Source: Psychrobacter sp. AH5 | Lineage (GTDB): Bacteria; Pseudomonadota; Gammaproteobacteria; Pseudomonadales; Moraxellaceae | Length of the DNA: 64,000 bases | Reading direction: 5' to 3' | Assembly: GCF_040371085.1 (NCBI RefSeq) | Contig: NZ_JAMBMT010000001.1 | Span: 1,302,001 to 1,366,000, forward strand | In this document: positions 56,715 to 64,000 of the stretch, in pieces | How positions within the stretch are numbered: position 1 is the stretch's first letter | Layout of the letters: each line of letters starts with the position of its first letter | Notes under the pieces: model-generated | Seen by the model: only the letters and a program-made list of their open reading frames with translations | The model's database searches: none | What the model was told of the DNA's origin: nothing | Position numbers and translations under genes: made by a program

Positions 56715-57668
56715 ATGAATAGTATGAATAATCATCCTACGCCGAGTCGCTCCAAAAGTATTTTGAGCGCCAAGCCCCCCTTTAACATCAGCGATTATCT
56801 AAATTGTTTACAAGTCGTCATGGTCAACACCACCTTGCCGGCCAATATCGGTTCGGCGGCAAGGGCCATGCATACGATGGGGCTATCGCATCTGACGGTC
56901 GTTGATCCCAAGCTGCCCATTGATGACACTAGCGTCTCACACGCCGCTGGTGGCAATGACATTTTAGCCGCTGCCAAAATTACCGCGACTTTGGCAGAAA
57001 CCGTTAGCAATTGCCAGTTGGTATTTGCTGCCAGCAGCCGTAGTCGTCATCTACCGCGCCCTGTCGTGAACCCTACGCAAGCGGCGAAAATCATGCTCGA
57101 TTTTATCGATACTCAAAATAGCCTTAGCACCGAATCTAAGCACTCAGCCGCAACTCCCCCTAACATAGCTATCATTTTTGGCCGTGAAGATCGTGGCCTG
57201 ACTAATGAAGAGCTGGCTTTTGCCGACTACCATATTCAAATCGATGCCAATCCTGATTATCCGGTACTCAATGTCGCCTCCGCAGTGCAAGTAATCGCCA
57301 GCTTTATTTTCGCTTATGCACAAACCCATCAAGCTAGCGTTATTGAAAAAAGCAAGATAGATGAAAGCAAGATGGATAAAAATAGCATCGAGCAAAGCAA
57401 TAATGATAATGATAATGATGAGAAATTAGCAGCGCCACTGCTCAATACTTATATTCGCCAGCAGTGGGATGAGCCTGCCATTACTCAGCAGCAGTTGCAG
57501 CAGCTGACTCAGCGAGTCACCGATTTGATGGTGGCGCGTAATCTGGCAGATAGTGAGCATTTACGCGCTCTGCCAACACGCCTATCTAGGTTAGGCTCGC
57601 GTCTACAGCTCGACCAAAAAGAGTATCAGCTGCTCAGCGCCTTGATTGCCAAGCTAATAAAAGATTAG
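56715..57668 (+). CDS. trmJ: tRNA (cytidine/uridine-2'-O-)-methyltransferase TrmJ
   Basis: 317-residue SPOUT-class methyltransferase that 2'-O-methylates position 32 of certain tRNAs using SAM. Motifs are NTTLPANIGSAARAMHTMG, FGREDRGLTNEEL and YPVLNVASAVQVIA, the knotted SAM site. The ATG at 56715 is preferred over GTG 56709. A Lys/Asp/Asn-rich insert of about 30 residues (around 215-245) between the SPOUT core and the C-terminal domain is encoded by short AT-rich repeats and is absent from E. coli TrmJ. Confidence 0.88.
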   Translation: MNSMNNHPTPSRSKSILSAKPPFNISDYLNCLQVVMVNTTLPANIGSAARAMHTMGLSHLTVVDPKLPIDDTSVSHAAGGNDILAAAKITATLAETVSNCQLVFAASSRSRHLPRPVVNPTQAAKIMLDFIDTQNSLSTESKHSAATPPNIAIIFGREDRGLTNEELAFADYHIQIDANPDYPVLNVASAVQVIASFIFAYAQTHQASVIEKSKIDESKMDKNSIEQSNNDNDNDEKLAAPLLNTYIRQQWDEPAITQQQLQQLTQRVTDLMVARNLADSEHLRALPTRLSRLGSRLQLDQKEYQLLSALIAKLIKD

Positions 57669-57798
57669 CTTAATGTTAGAGAGATAAATCGATCTTAGCG
57701 TCCCTACTTTTGTATCCCTCGACGGCGGCTGATATACTGCCGCAGACTATAGTTATGACTTACCATAACCTACCAACAACCTATAAATGGAGTTACTT

Positions 57799-58242
57799 AT
57801 GAAATGGACAGTATATTTATCGGGCGAGATTCACACCGATTGGCGCGAAAAGATTATGCAAGGCGCTAAACAGCACGGCCTTGATATTGAGTTCACCTCT
57901 GCGGTGACTGATCACGAAGCGAGCGATGCGGCCGGTGATCTATTGGGCGAAAATGACAATCAATTTTGGCGTGATCATCAGTCGTCTAAAGTAAATGCCA
58001 TTCGTACCAAAAATCTAATCCAAAAATGCGATATCGCTATCATTCGCTTTGGTGATAAATACAAGCAGTGGAACGCAGCCTTTGATGCTGGTTACTGCTC
58101 AGCTTTAGGTAAGCCCTACATCACTCTACACAGTGATGATGTTATTCATCCGCTAAAAGAAGTCGATGCCGCCGCAATGGCTTGGGCGCAAACCCCCGAA
58201 CAAGTGGTTGAGCTACTAAAATACACCACTAGCGGCAGCTAA
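57799..58242 (+). CDS. YtoQ-family protein
   Basis: 147-residue protein of the YtoQ family, related to nucleoside 2-deoxyribosyltransferase-like folds but without an established activity. The N-terminus VYLSGEIHTDWREKI, middle GENDNQFWRDHQSSKVNAIR and FGDKYKQWNAAFDAGYCSALG are the family blocks. GGAG lies 6 bases before ATG 57799, which is preferred over the in-frame ATG at 57787. Cytoplasmic; no partner is adjacent. Confidence 0.82.
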   Translation: MKWTVYLSGEIHTDWREKIMQGAKQHGLDIEFTSAVTDHEASDAAGDLLGENDNQFWRDHQSSKVNAIRTKNLIQKCDIAIIRFGDKYKQWNAAFDAGYCSALGKPYITLHSDDVIHPLKEVDAAAMAWAQTPEQVVELLKYTTSGS

Positions 58243-58449
58243 ACTTTAAAGAGTGAGTGTTAAGCGCAGCCTATATGGCTTTATCATCTGCTTATAAGTT
58301 GCCTTTGCAGATAAGCAGCTAACTCTATTTATGAGTTTGCTGTTATTTATAGCTCATAGCTATATTTTATGCTACAAAGCTGCTATAACTAAAAACTACC
58401 ACCCAGCACTTAACTTTAGTACTGTAAACCAAATACGATAGGACGCGTT

Positions 58450-59409
58450 ATGCCATCGCCAGCTACCCTACTAAAATCGCTTAATACCATAAAAAAAGAC
58501 CTCAAAGAAGATATCGATGCGGTGTTCAAACGCGATCCTGCCGCCCGTAATAGTCTAGAGGTGATCCTTACCTATCCTGGTATTCACGCTTTGATACTGC
58601 ACCGCGGTGCTCATTACTTATGGAATCATGAGCAAAAACTAGCGGCGCGGGTGATTTCTTACGGCTCGCGTATTATTACTGGTATTGAGATTCATCCGGC
58701 AGCCAAAATCGGTAGACGTTTTTTTATCGATCATGGTGTCGGCGTAGTGATTGGGGAGACGGCTGAGATTGGCGATGATGTCACCTTATATCATGGCGTG
58801 ACTCTAGGCGGCGTCTCACAAGACAATGGCAAACGCCATCCTACCTTGGAGGACGGCGTCACCGTTGGCGCAGGAGCCAAAGTATTAGGGCCCTTTGCCG
58901 TCGGTAAAAACGCCAAGATCGGCTCAAATGCTGTCGTAGTCAAGCCCGTCCCTGCTAATGCCACCATGGTCGGCAGCGCCGCGCGCATGATCTCTGAGTA
59001 TCATGACGAAAAAGGCAATCCTATCGTCGCAAAAATTAACGACTCTAAGCAACAAGAAAAAGCGGCCAAAGGTACTATTACTAGCTCTGATTCTGGTACT
59101 GGCTCTGATAAAGAACAACCAAAAACCGCTCAGCAAGATAGCGCTAATAACACTACTGCCAGCTCAGCCCGCGATACCGCCTTCCAAGCTTATGGTATTG
59201 ACCCCTCTTCACAAGATCCAGTTGCCGAAGCTTTTGCCAAAATGCTAGAGCACATTCAGCAGTCCGAGACTCGCTTAGATCAACTACAAGCCGCTATGTG
59301 CAAGCTTGATCCTGAGTTTTGTCAAAAAGAGTATGACAAGCTGTGCTTAGAAGACATTGACGTTATTGATCAAAACGATGTCAATCAAGCGGATACTACA
59401 AACAAATAA
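58450..59409 (+). CDS. cysE: Serine O-acetyltransferase with long C-terminal tail
   Basis: 319-residue enzyme that acetylates serine for cysteine synthesis. The left-handed beta-helix core is visible in [40 protein letters not shown] and [13 protein letters not shown]. The N-terminal domain is short, as in EpsC/NifP-type enzymes, not E. coli CysE. After about residue 190 comes a Ser/Lys/Gln-rich tail and a helical ending ([20 protein letters not shown]), about 120 residues not needed by known enzymes of this type. A 207-base gap precedes it, with a weak CTGCTTAT/ATAAGCAG pair at 58288-58318. Confidence 0.9.
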   Translation: MPSPATLLKSLNTIKKDLKEDIDAVFKRDPAARNSLEVILTYPGIHALILHRGAHYLWNHEQKLAARVISYGSRIITGIEIHPAAKIGRRFFIDHGVGVVIGETAEIGDDVTLYHGVTLGGVSQDNGKRHPTLEDGVTVGAGAKVLGPFAVGKNAKIGSNAVVVKPVPANATMVGSAARMISEYHDEKGNPIVAKINDSKQQEKAAKGTITSSDSGTGSDKEQPKTAQQDSANNTTASSARDTAFQAYGIDPSSQDPVAEAFAKMLEHIQQSETRLDQLQAAMCKLDPEFCQKEYDKLCLEDIDVIDQNDVNQADTTNK

Positions 59410-59431
59410 TAAATATCTAAGCTCCTCCTAG

Positions 59432-59463
59432 TCCTCTTTCTATAAGATAAATTAGAAAGAGGA
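59432..59463. terminator. Hairpin terminator between cysE and the DUF924 gene
   Basis: An 11-bp perfect stem TCCTCTTTCTA / TAGAAAGAGGA with a 10-base loop lies between convergent genes and includes the last codons of the DUF924 gene. A clear T-run is lacking, so strength is uncertain. Confidence 0.55.
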
Positions 59464-60009
59464 GTTGGGCTCTTTTAAAAACTCTACTTCCTCAGTGCTA
59501 GACACTCGTCCTAATATCTTATTGCGATGCGGATAACGTCCAAATCGATCTATAATCACTTTATGTTTTATCTCAGCATTTACTGTCTCTAAATTTGTAT
59601 AGCTTTTAAATAACGCTAAGGCTTGTTCGTGGATAAGCTTAGACTCGCTATGCATATAGGGCATCAATAAAAACTTACGCTCCTCCACCGTTTTTAGCTG
59701 CTGCAAATCATTAACAGCTACTGCCTGTTGCGCTAACACTAACGCCATGCCGTCTTGAGCAAAAGCTGCTCGACTATCACGGTAGATATTTCGCGAAAAC
59801 TGATCTAGCACTATTATTTCAGCCAAACGTCCATTCGTGCTAGTGCGCCAACTGTATAGCTCAGCGGCGGCCGCTTGCTTTAGTACTTCGCCAAAACGCT
59901 CTTGCAGTAATTTATCAAAGTCTAAGTCTTTTTCAAAAAACTGCTGACTGCCGACTTCATCAAAACAAAACTCTAATATCTGTTTATAAGTAGTATCGGT
60001 GTTATACAT
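59452..60009 (-). CDS. DUF924 family protein
   Basis: 185-residue soluble helical protein of the DUF924 family, of unknown function. The conserved blocks are IVLDQFSRNIYRDS near residue 87, LMPYMHSESK near 115 and DRFGRYPHRNKILGR near 150. Length is typical for the family. It is convergent with cysE, and the stop lies inside the shared hairpin. No role is suggested by the neighbours. Confidence 0.85.
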   Translation of the reverse strand: MYNTDTTYKQILEFCFDEVGSQQFFEKDLDFDKLLQERFGEVLKQAAAAELYSWRTSTNGRLAEIIVLDQFSRNIYRDSRAAFAQDGMALVLAQQAVAVNDLQQLKTVEERKFLLMPYMHSESKLIHEQALALFKSYTNLETVNAEIKHKVIIDRFGRYPHRNKILGRVSSTEEVEFLKEPNSSF

Positions 60010-60219
60010 AACTATCCTCTAAATAAATTCCATCGATGCGCGTAATGTTATCTACTATTATGATAAGGGCGTAGTATTGTATCCCTATACTACAAGTCTT
60101 TAAGCTTCATTACTGAAAGGCTGCTAATAATGGCCTATAGTAGTTGATTCATATTTTACTTTTTATCCAATAACCCTTTTTTATTCAAAACCTCATAATT
60201 ATAACGATTAGGAGATATC

Positions 60220-60954
60220 ATGGCACGCTTACAAAACAAAGTAATCATTATCACTGGAGCCGCTCAAGGTATGGGTGAGACTCATGCTCGAGTTTGTATT
60301 GCTGAGGGCGCAAAAGTAGTATTAACCGATATCAACAGCGAAAAAGGCGCAGCACTAGCCAAAGAGCTTGGTGATCATGCTTTATTTATCAAGCAAGATG
60401 TCACTAGCGAAGCCGATTGGAGCGAGGTTATTAGACAGAGCGAAGCTAAGTTTGGTCAAATTGACGTGTTAGTGAATAATGCTGGCATTACCACACATAA
60501 GTCTATCTTAGAGACTTCTTTGGAGGATTACCGCAGAATCCTTGAGATTAATCAAGTGTCAGTATTTTTGGGTATGAAAGCAGTCATCCCTTTGATGAAA
60601 CAAGCCAAGCAAGGCTCGATTATCAATATCTCATCGATTAACGGTTTAGTGGGCGGCGCTATTGGCTATACCGACTCCAAGTTTGCGGTACGCGGCATGA
60701 CTAAAGCGGCCGCTCTTGAATGCGCCCCGCATGGTATTCGCGTCAACTCTATTCATCCAGGTGTTATCGCCACGCCGATGATTATGCAAGGCGATACTAA
60801 AGATGCGGTAGAAGCTTTTGCTAAGACTATTCCAATGAAACGCGTGGCTGAGGCCCAAGAAGTTAGTAACATGGTATTGTTTTTGGCCTCGGATGATTCG
60901 AGCTATTCAACCGGTTCAGAGTTTATCGTTGATGGTGGCTTGACGGCGCAGTAA
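60220..60954 (+). CDS. Short-chain dehydrogenase/reductase
   Basis: 244-residue classical SDR. The cofactor motif TGAAQGMG is at 12-19, NNAGI at 86-90, and the catalytic Ser (138/139), Tyr150 and Lys154 are in INISSINGLVGG and GYTDSKFA. An acidic D37 after strand 2 (VVLTDIN) favours NAD over NADP. The C-terminus SEFIVDGGLTAQ is typical. AGGAG precedes ATG 60220. The best-known relatives act on cyclic or steroid-like alcohols or 3-oxoacyl substrates; the substrate cannot be named. Confidence 0.88.
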   Translation: MARLQNKVIIITGAAQGMGETHARVCIAEGAKVVLTDINSEKGAALAKELGDHALFIKQDVTSEADWSEVIRQSEAKFGQIDVLVNNAGITTHKSILETSLEDYRRILEINQVSVFLGMKAVIPLMKQAKQGSIINISSINGLVGGAIGYTDSKFAVRGMTKAAALECAPHGIRVNSIHPGVIATPMIMQGDTKDAVEAFAKTIPMKRVAEAQEVSNMVLFLASDDSSYSTGSEFIVDGGLTAQ

Positions 60955-60990
60955 CTGCTGGATTAGTTGATTTCTATTATTCCTCTCTAC

Positions 60991-61021
60991 AAAAGAGCTA
61001 GGTTTTTACGCTAGCTTTTTT
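60991..61021 (+). terminator. Rho-independent terminator after the SDR gene
   Basis: AAAAGAGCTAG pairs with CTAGCTTTTTT over a 9-base loop (one G-U type pair) and ends in a T-run, 36 bases after the SDR gene. It overlaps the 3' end of convergent folK. Confidence 0.8.
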
Positions 61022-61543
61022 TTGCAACTCTTTTAAGCCAACTCTTTCATGCTCTGCCAAAGGTAAACGCTCTGCTACGATAACCCATTTATTTTTATTA
61101 TTGCTTAGGCTATTTGCTTGATCTTTTAACTTTACCATTAGTATATCGATATCCATACTCACCCTGGCAATTGCTACTGGTTTGCTTGAGATTTTTGACT
61201 TTTGCGCACGTTCTCTAGCACATTCGTCCTCTAAATTTTTACAAAACATCTGTAACTGAGCCAAAGTCATCCCTTTACTCAAAGCTAAATAAACACTTTG
61301 ATTAATATAATCCGGCTTTGGCTGCTCAGCGGTGGCGGTGATATCAGGGTTTTTTAAGGCGCTAGATAGGGCTATCTGCCCTAGCTCAGCCAAGCGTTCA
61401 CGTACGTGCGGTAAATAGTAGTCCGCTTGATAATTACTGCCTAACGCTAATAATACCGCACTAATAGTCTGCCCTTGCAGCTGAGCAAAAGGTAGCCTTG
61501 CTAAGCTCTCTAGCTGCAAATCAGCCAAGTTTTTATTGCTCAT
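60998..61543 (-). CDS. folK: Divergent HPPK-like protein (6-hydroxymethyl-dihydropterin pyrophosphokinase)
   Basis: About 181 residues with HPPK features: LLALGSNYQADYYLPHVRERL near the N-terminus, YINQSVYLALSKGMTLAQLQ in the middle and SMDIDILM in place of the common PRTIDLDIL motif. The usual R-x-GPR loop is not recognisable, so the enzyme is a divergent family member or partly degraded in activity. It lies directly after folB on the minus strand, overlapping its end. The start is uncertain among ATGs at 61543, 61552 and 61603; the first gives the shortest overlap. folB adjacency supports the pterin assignment. Confidence 0.72.
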   Translation of the reverse strand: MSNKNLADLQLESLARLPFAQLQGQTISAVLLALGSNYQADYYLPHVRERLAELGQIALSSALKNPDITATAEQPKPDYINQSVYLALSKGMTLAQLQMFCKNLEDECARERAQKSKISSKPVAIARVSMDIDILMVKLKDQANSLSNNKNKWVIVAERLPLAEHERVGLKELQKKASVKT

Positions 61544-61940
61544 TAGTTTCATTATCGGTGGTTTTATCATCATTTTTTGCCAAGCGGGTAATTTGTACCC
61601 CAACCGCGTTTGCCTCTTTGATAGCTGTCGGCTTAGCCACGCTTAATATCACTTTTTGACAATGGTATTTTGCTAATAATTTCTCGGCAATTTGTTCGGC
61701 TAAATGCTCAAGCAGTTTTGCTTTGATGTCTTTACACAAATGACTGACATCGTCGCAGACTTCTTTGTAGCTCAAAGCGTCCTTGACATCATCTGACAGC
61801 GCCGCTTTACTAATATCAGTCTCTAGCGCGATATCGATTAATATAGGCTGAGTGATGGCGCGCTCCCAGTCAAACACGCCAATGACCGCCTCAACGGTTA
61901 AGCCTTTTACAAATACTACATCCGCTTCACTATTGAACAT
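61533..61940 (-). CDS. folB: Dihydroneopterin aldolase
   Basis: 135-residue FolB, which cleaves 7,8-dihydroneopterin to 6-hydroxymethyl-dihydropterin and glycolaldehyde in folate synthesis. The typical VFVKGLTVEAVIGVFDWERA start, SYKEVCDDVSHLC and HLAEQIAEKLLAKY, and the KPTAIKEANAVGVQITR block near the end are present. The C-terminal tail is Asp/Thr/Asn-rich and overlaps the start of folK. Family length is about 120, so only the tail is extra. folB-folK form one minus-strand unit. Confidence 0.9.
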   Translation of the reverse strand: MFNSEADVVFVKGLTVEAVIGVFDWERAITQPILIDIALETDISKAALSDDVKDALSYKEVCDDVSHLCKDIKAKLLEHLAEQIAEKLLAKYHCQKVILSVAKPTAIKEANAVGVQITRLAKNDDKTTDNETNEQ

Positions 61941-62101
61941 CCGGTTATCCTTGATTGACGTTTTTCATAATAGGTCGATTTTAACTACATTTAACCACTG
62001 CTATTTGCTGTGCTAAAGACTAAAGCGGCAACCTACCAGACTGCTCGTCCTCATTAAGATGATTAAATAACAGTGTTGCTCATTTATGTTTTTTAAGGGA
62101 G

Positions 62102-63058
62102 CTAACTAGCTATCTGTTGCTCTCTTAACGCTTGCATTTTTAGCATCTTGCTAGGACGATGTCGCCATAGATCGATACTAAATAAGAGCAGACCGAGCCA
62201 AATCAGCCCAAACACTGCCAAACGATGTAGATCAAAAGGCTCTTTATAATAAAATACTGCTAATAAGAAAATAAAGGTCGGCGTTAAGTAATTCATAAAG
62301 CTTAGAATACTATAAGCGACCAATTTGGTAGATTTATTAAATAGCAATAGCGGTATCAACGTAATTGGTCCTGCTAGCATTAATAGCCAAATATTGGAGG
62401 TAAACCAAAAGCTAATCTGGGAACTCACCACGTCTGCCTGCCAAAACCACCAGACACATACTGGCACTAACATCGCCGTCTCGACAAACATCGCATCGAC
62501 CGCAGTTAGCGGCGTTTGTCGTTGAATAGTGCCATAAGTGCTAAAGCTAAAAGCCAATATTAGCGATATCCAAGGCAGACTGCCGAGCATAACGACCTGA
62601 ATGAGCACTGATACCAAGGCAAAACCAATCGCCACCCATTGTAGTGGCCGCATACGCTCTTTGAATAAAATCATCGACAGCGCAACCCCGACTAGCGGCC
62701 CAATAAAGTAGCCAAGGCTCGCCTCTAATATCTGATCGCTATTGACCGCCCAAACGTAGGTGAGCCAGTTAGTGGCAATGATAATACCCGATACAAAGGT
62801 TAGTGCTATCCATCTTGGGTTTTTTTTGAGAACCTCAATCCACTGCCAGCGCTTAGTAGCGACTAATACCACTAGCAGGCATACAAACGTCCAGATAATA
62901 CGGTGGCCGATGATTTCGGTGGCGTTATACTCACTTAATTGCTTAAAGTATAGCGGAAAAGCGCCCCAAATACAGAACGCTATCAGCGCGGTGATGATAC
63001 CGCGCCGAGTGGTTTGCACCGCGGCTACTGGTTTTTTTAGCACATTTTGGGTAGTCAT
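62102..63058 (-). CDS. rarD: EamA-family transporter RarD
   Basis: 318-residue inner-membrane protein with about ten hydrophobic segments, member of the RarD branch of the DMT superfamily. The N-terminal motif RRGIITALIAFCIWGAFPLY, the NWLTYVWAVN segment and YFIGPLVGVALS are characteristic. The substrate is not established. ATG 63058 gives the normal RarD N-terminus; the frame extends upstream to 63172 but that adds residues not seen in the family. Neither start has a strong ribosome binding site. Confidence 0.85.
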   Translation of the reverse strand: MTTQNVLKKPVAAVQTTRRGIITALIAFCIWGAFPLYFKQLSEYNATEIIGHRIIWTFVCLLVVLVATKRWQWIEVLKKNPRWIALTFVSGIIIATNWLTYVWAVNSDQILEASLGYFIGPLVGVALSMILFKERMRPLQWVAIGFALVSVLIQVVMLGSLPWISLILAFSFSTYGTIQRQTPLTAVDAMFVETAMLVPVCVWWFWQADVVSSQISFWFTSNIWLLMLAGPITLIPLLLFNKSTKLVAYSILSFMNYLTPTFIFLLAVFYYKEPFDLHRLAVFGLIWLGLLLFSIDLWRHRPSKMLKMQALREQQIAS

Positions 63059-63227
63059 AATACAAGACAACTTATTAGCATAAAACACATTTTTTGAATA
63101 TAAAACAGTAACGGCTAAAGTAGAAAAGCAATGCGTCGATGCCAAAAGCACATCGACCCATTGCTTGCTCATTATTTCGTTAAGCTTTTTTGCTGATTAA
63201 TTGATGAATTCATTAACTCTAAAAAAG

Positions 63228-64000
63228 TTAAGCTTTATCACCTGCCTCATTATTAGCATCGCCTTTATCCACTTCGATCGACATGCCCACCTCATTGGCC
63301 AGCTCTGCAAAGCCTGGGAAGCTAGTATTGACGGTCTCTACCCCTTCGATGACGATCTGCTCTGAGGCGCGCAGACTTGCGACCGCAAAGCTCATCGCGA
63401 TACGATGATCATGATGCGAGGTAATATGACCGCCCGAAAAAACCGGCTCATCATTATGAGTCTGACTGCCAATGACCTTTGTTGGCTGATTGTGAGTACC
63501 TTGACCTTCAATAATCAGACCATCTTCGGTCACCGTACAATCGATACCTAAGGTTTGTAAGCCATCTGCCATTACCGCAATACGATCAGACTCTTTGACG
63601 CGTAGCTCTTTAGCCCCGGTAAGCGTCGTACGCCCTTTTGCGCAGGCCGCGGCAATAAACAGTACAGGGAACTCATCAATAGCTAGCGGCACTAGCGACT
63701 CTGGAATCTTGATACCGACTAAGTTTGATGAGCGAATAGTAATATCAGCAACCGGCTCTTCGCCAACGTAAGTCTTATTCGTTAGGGTAATATCTGCTTG
63801 CATCAGCTTAAGGATATCGATGACACCGGTACGCGTCGGGTTAATGCCTACTTGGGTTAAGGTCAGCTCGCTGCCTTGGCTGATGGCTGCGGCCACCATA
63901 AAAAACGCCGCTGAGGAGATATCGGCAGGTACGGCTATATCACCAGCAGTCAGCTTACCACCGCCCTCAACGCTAATGCGATTACCCTCGACGCTCACCT
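63228..64000 (-). CDS. aroA: 3-phosphoshikimate 1-carboxyvinyltransferase, 3' part
   Basis: The last 257 codons of EPSP synthase, open to the window edge. Recognised segments are ISVEGGGKLTAGDIAVPADI, SSAAFFMVAAAI, PTRTGVIDILK, IDEFPVLFIAAACAKG, LRVKESDRI and HHDHRIAMSFAVA. The enzyme joins shikimate-3-phosphate and phosphoenolpyruvate for aromatic amino-acid synthesis. The N-terminal half lies outside the window. A short acidic tail (KGDANNEAGDKA) extends the C-terminus. Confidence 0.93.
   Translation of the reverse strand, partial: VSVEGNRISVEGGGKLTAGDIAVPADISSAAFFMVAAAISQGSELTLTQVGINPTRTGVIDILKLMQADITLTNKTYVGEEPVADITIRSSNLVGIKIPESLVPLAIDEFPVLFIAAACAKGRTTLTGAKELRVKESDRIAVMADGLQTLGIDCTVTEDGLIIEGQGTHNQPTKVIGSQTHNDEPVFSGGHITSHHDHRIAMSFAVASLRASEQIVIEGVETVNTSFPGFAELANEVGMSIEVDKGDANNEAGDKA

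Noticed and set aside
63059-63172. Extended RarD N-terminus
   Set aside because: The extra 38 residues are not part of the family and the family-typical start is at 63058, although neither start has a strong ribosome binding site.

Overview
The window looks like chromosome of a gammaproteobacterium of the Moraxellaceae, most probably Psychrobacter. This is inferred from protein-level resemblance (beta-ketoadipate genes beside a multicomponent phenol hydroxylase, a hut cluster, glcDEF, dnaE, folB/folK, aroA) and from the moderate base composition; no rRNA or other diagnostic marker is present.

Layout. 1-3.0 kb: end of pcaI, then pcaJ, pcaF and pcaD (+), closed by a perfect 15-bp hairpin terminator. 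3.0-6.1 kb: remains of a phenol hydroxylase operon (dmpP, dmpO, 5'-truncated dmpN, minus strand). At about 6081 dmpN stops abruptly against an internal piece of ureF, followed by intact ureG and a hupE/ureJ-like gene: a deletion scar that removed the 5' parts of two divergent operons. 7.7-10.4 kb: a protein made of three fused RidA domains and an M14 carboxypeptidase. 10.5-22.8 kb: a type I restriction-modification locus (hsdM-hsdS ... hsdR, minus strand) split by about 5.3 kb of cargo: a 12-repeat Sel1 protein, an AT-rich two-gene unit whose second member resembles HEPN proteins, a smaller Sel1 gene disrupted by an 802-bp IS1-family element with an 8-bp target duplication, and an unknown secreted protein.

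23.1-33.4 kb: D-2-hydroxyacid dehydrogenase-like protein lacking the usual catalytic Arg, an MDR oxidoreductase, a LysR regulator, a ynjB-C-D-F type ABC transporter/CDP-alcohol phosphotransferase cluster, and a K+/H+ antiporter. 33.7-41.5 kb: a HbpS/GlcG-like protein and the histidine utilisation genes hutC (minus) and hutU-H-G and hutI (plus), with a TTGTATATACAA palindrome between hutC and hutU. Four copies of one imperfectly palindromic 70-83 bp intergenic repeat lie between 24.2 and 40.1 kb.

41.6-46.1 kb: two tandem large lipoprotein genes, one with a GYDxx pentapeptide array, and a small membrane protein. 46.3-64 kb: ggt, glcDEF, dnaE, an orphan Hpt protein, trmJ, a YtoQ-family protein, cysE, a DUF924 protein, an SDR, divergent folK, folB, rarD and the 3' part of aroA.

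Functionally the window combines aromatic catabolism (beta-ketoadipate to TCA intermediates; phenol entry apparently broken), histidine to glutamate, glycolate oxidation, a defence island, and housekeeping replication, cofactor and amino-acid genes. No tRNA, rRNA or CRISPR array was recognised.
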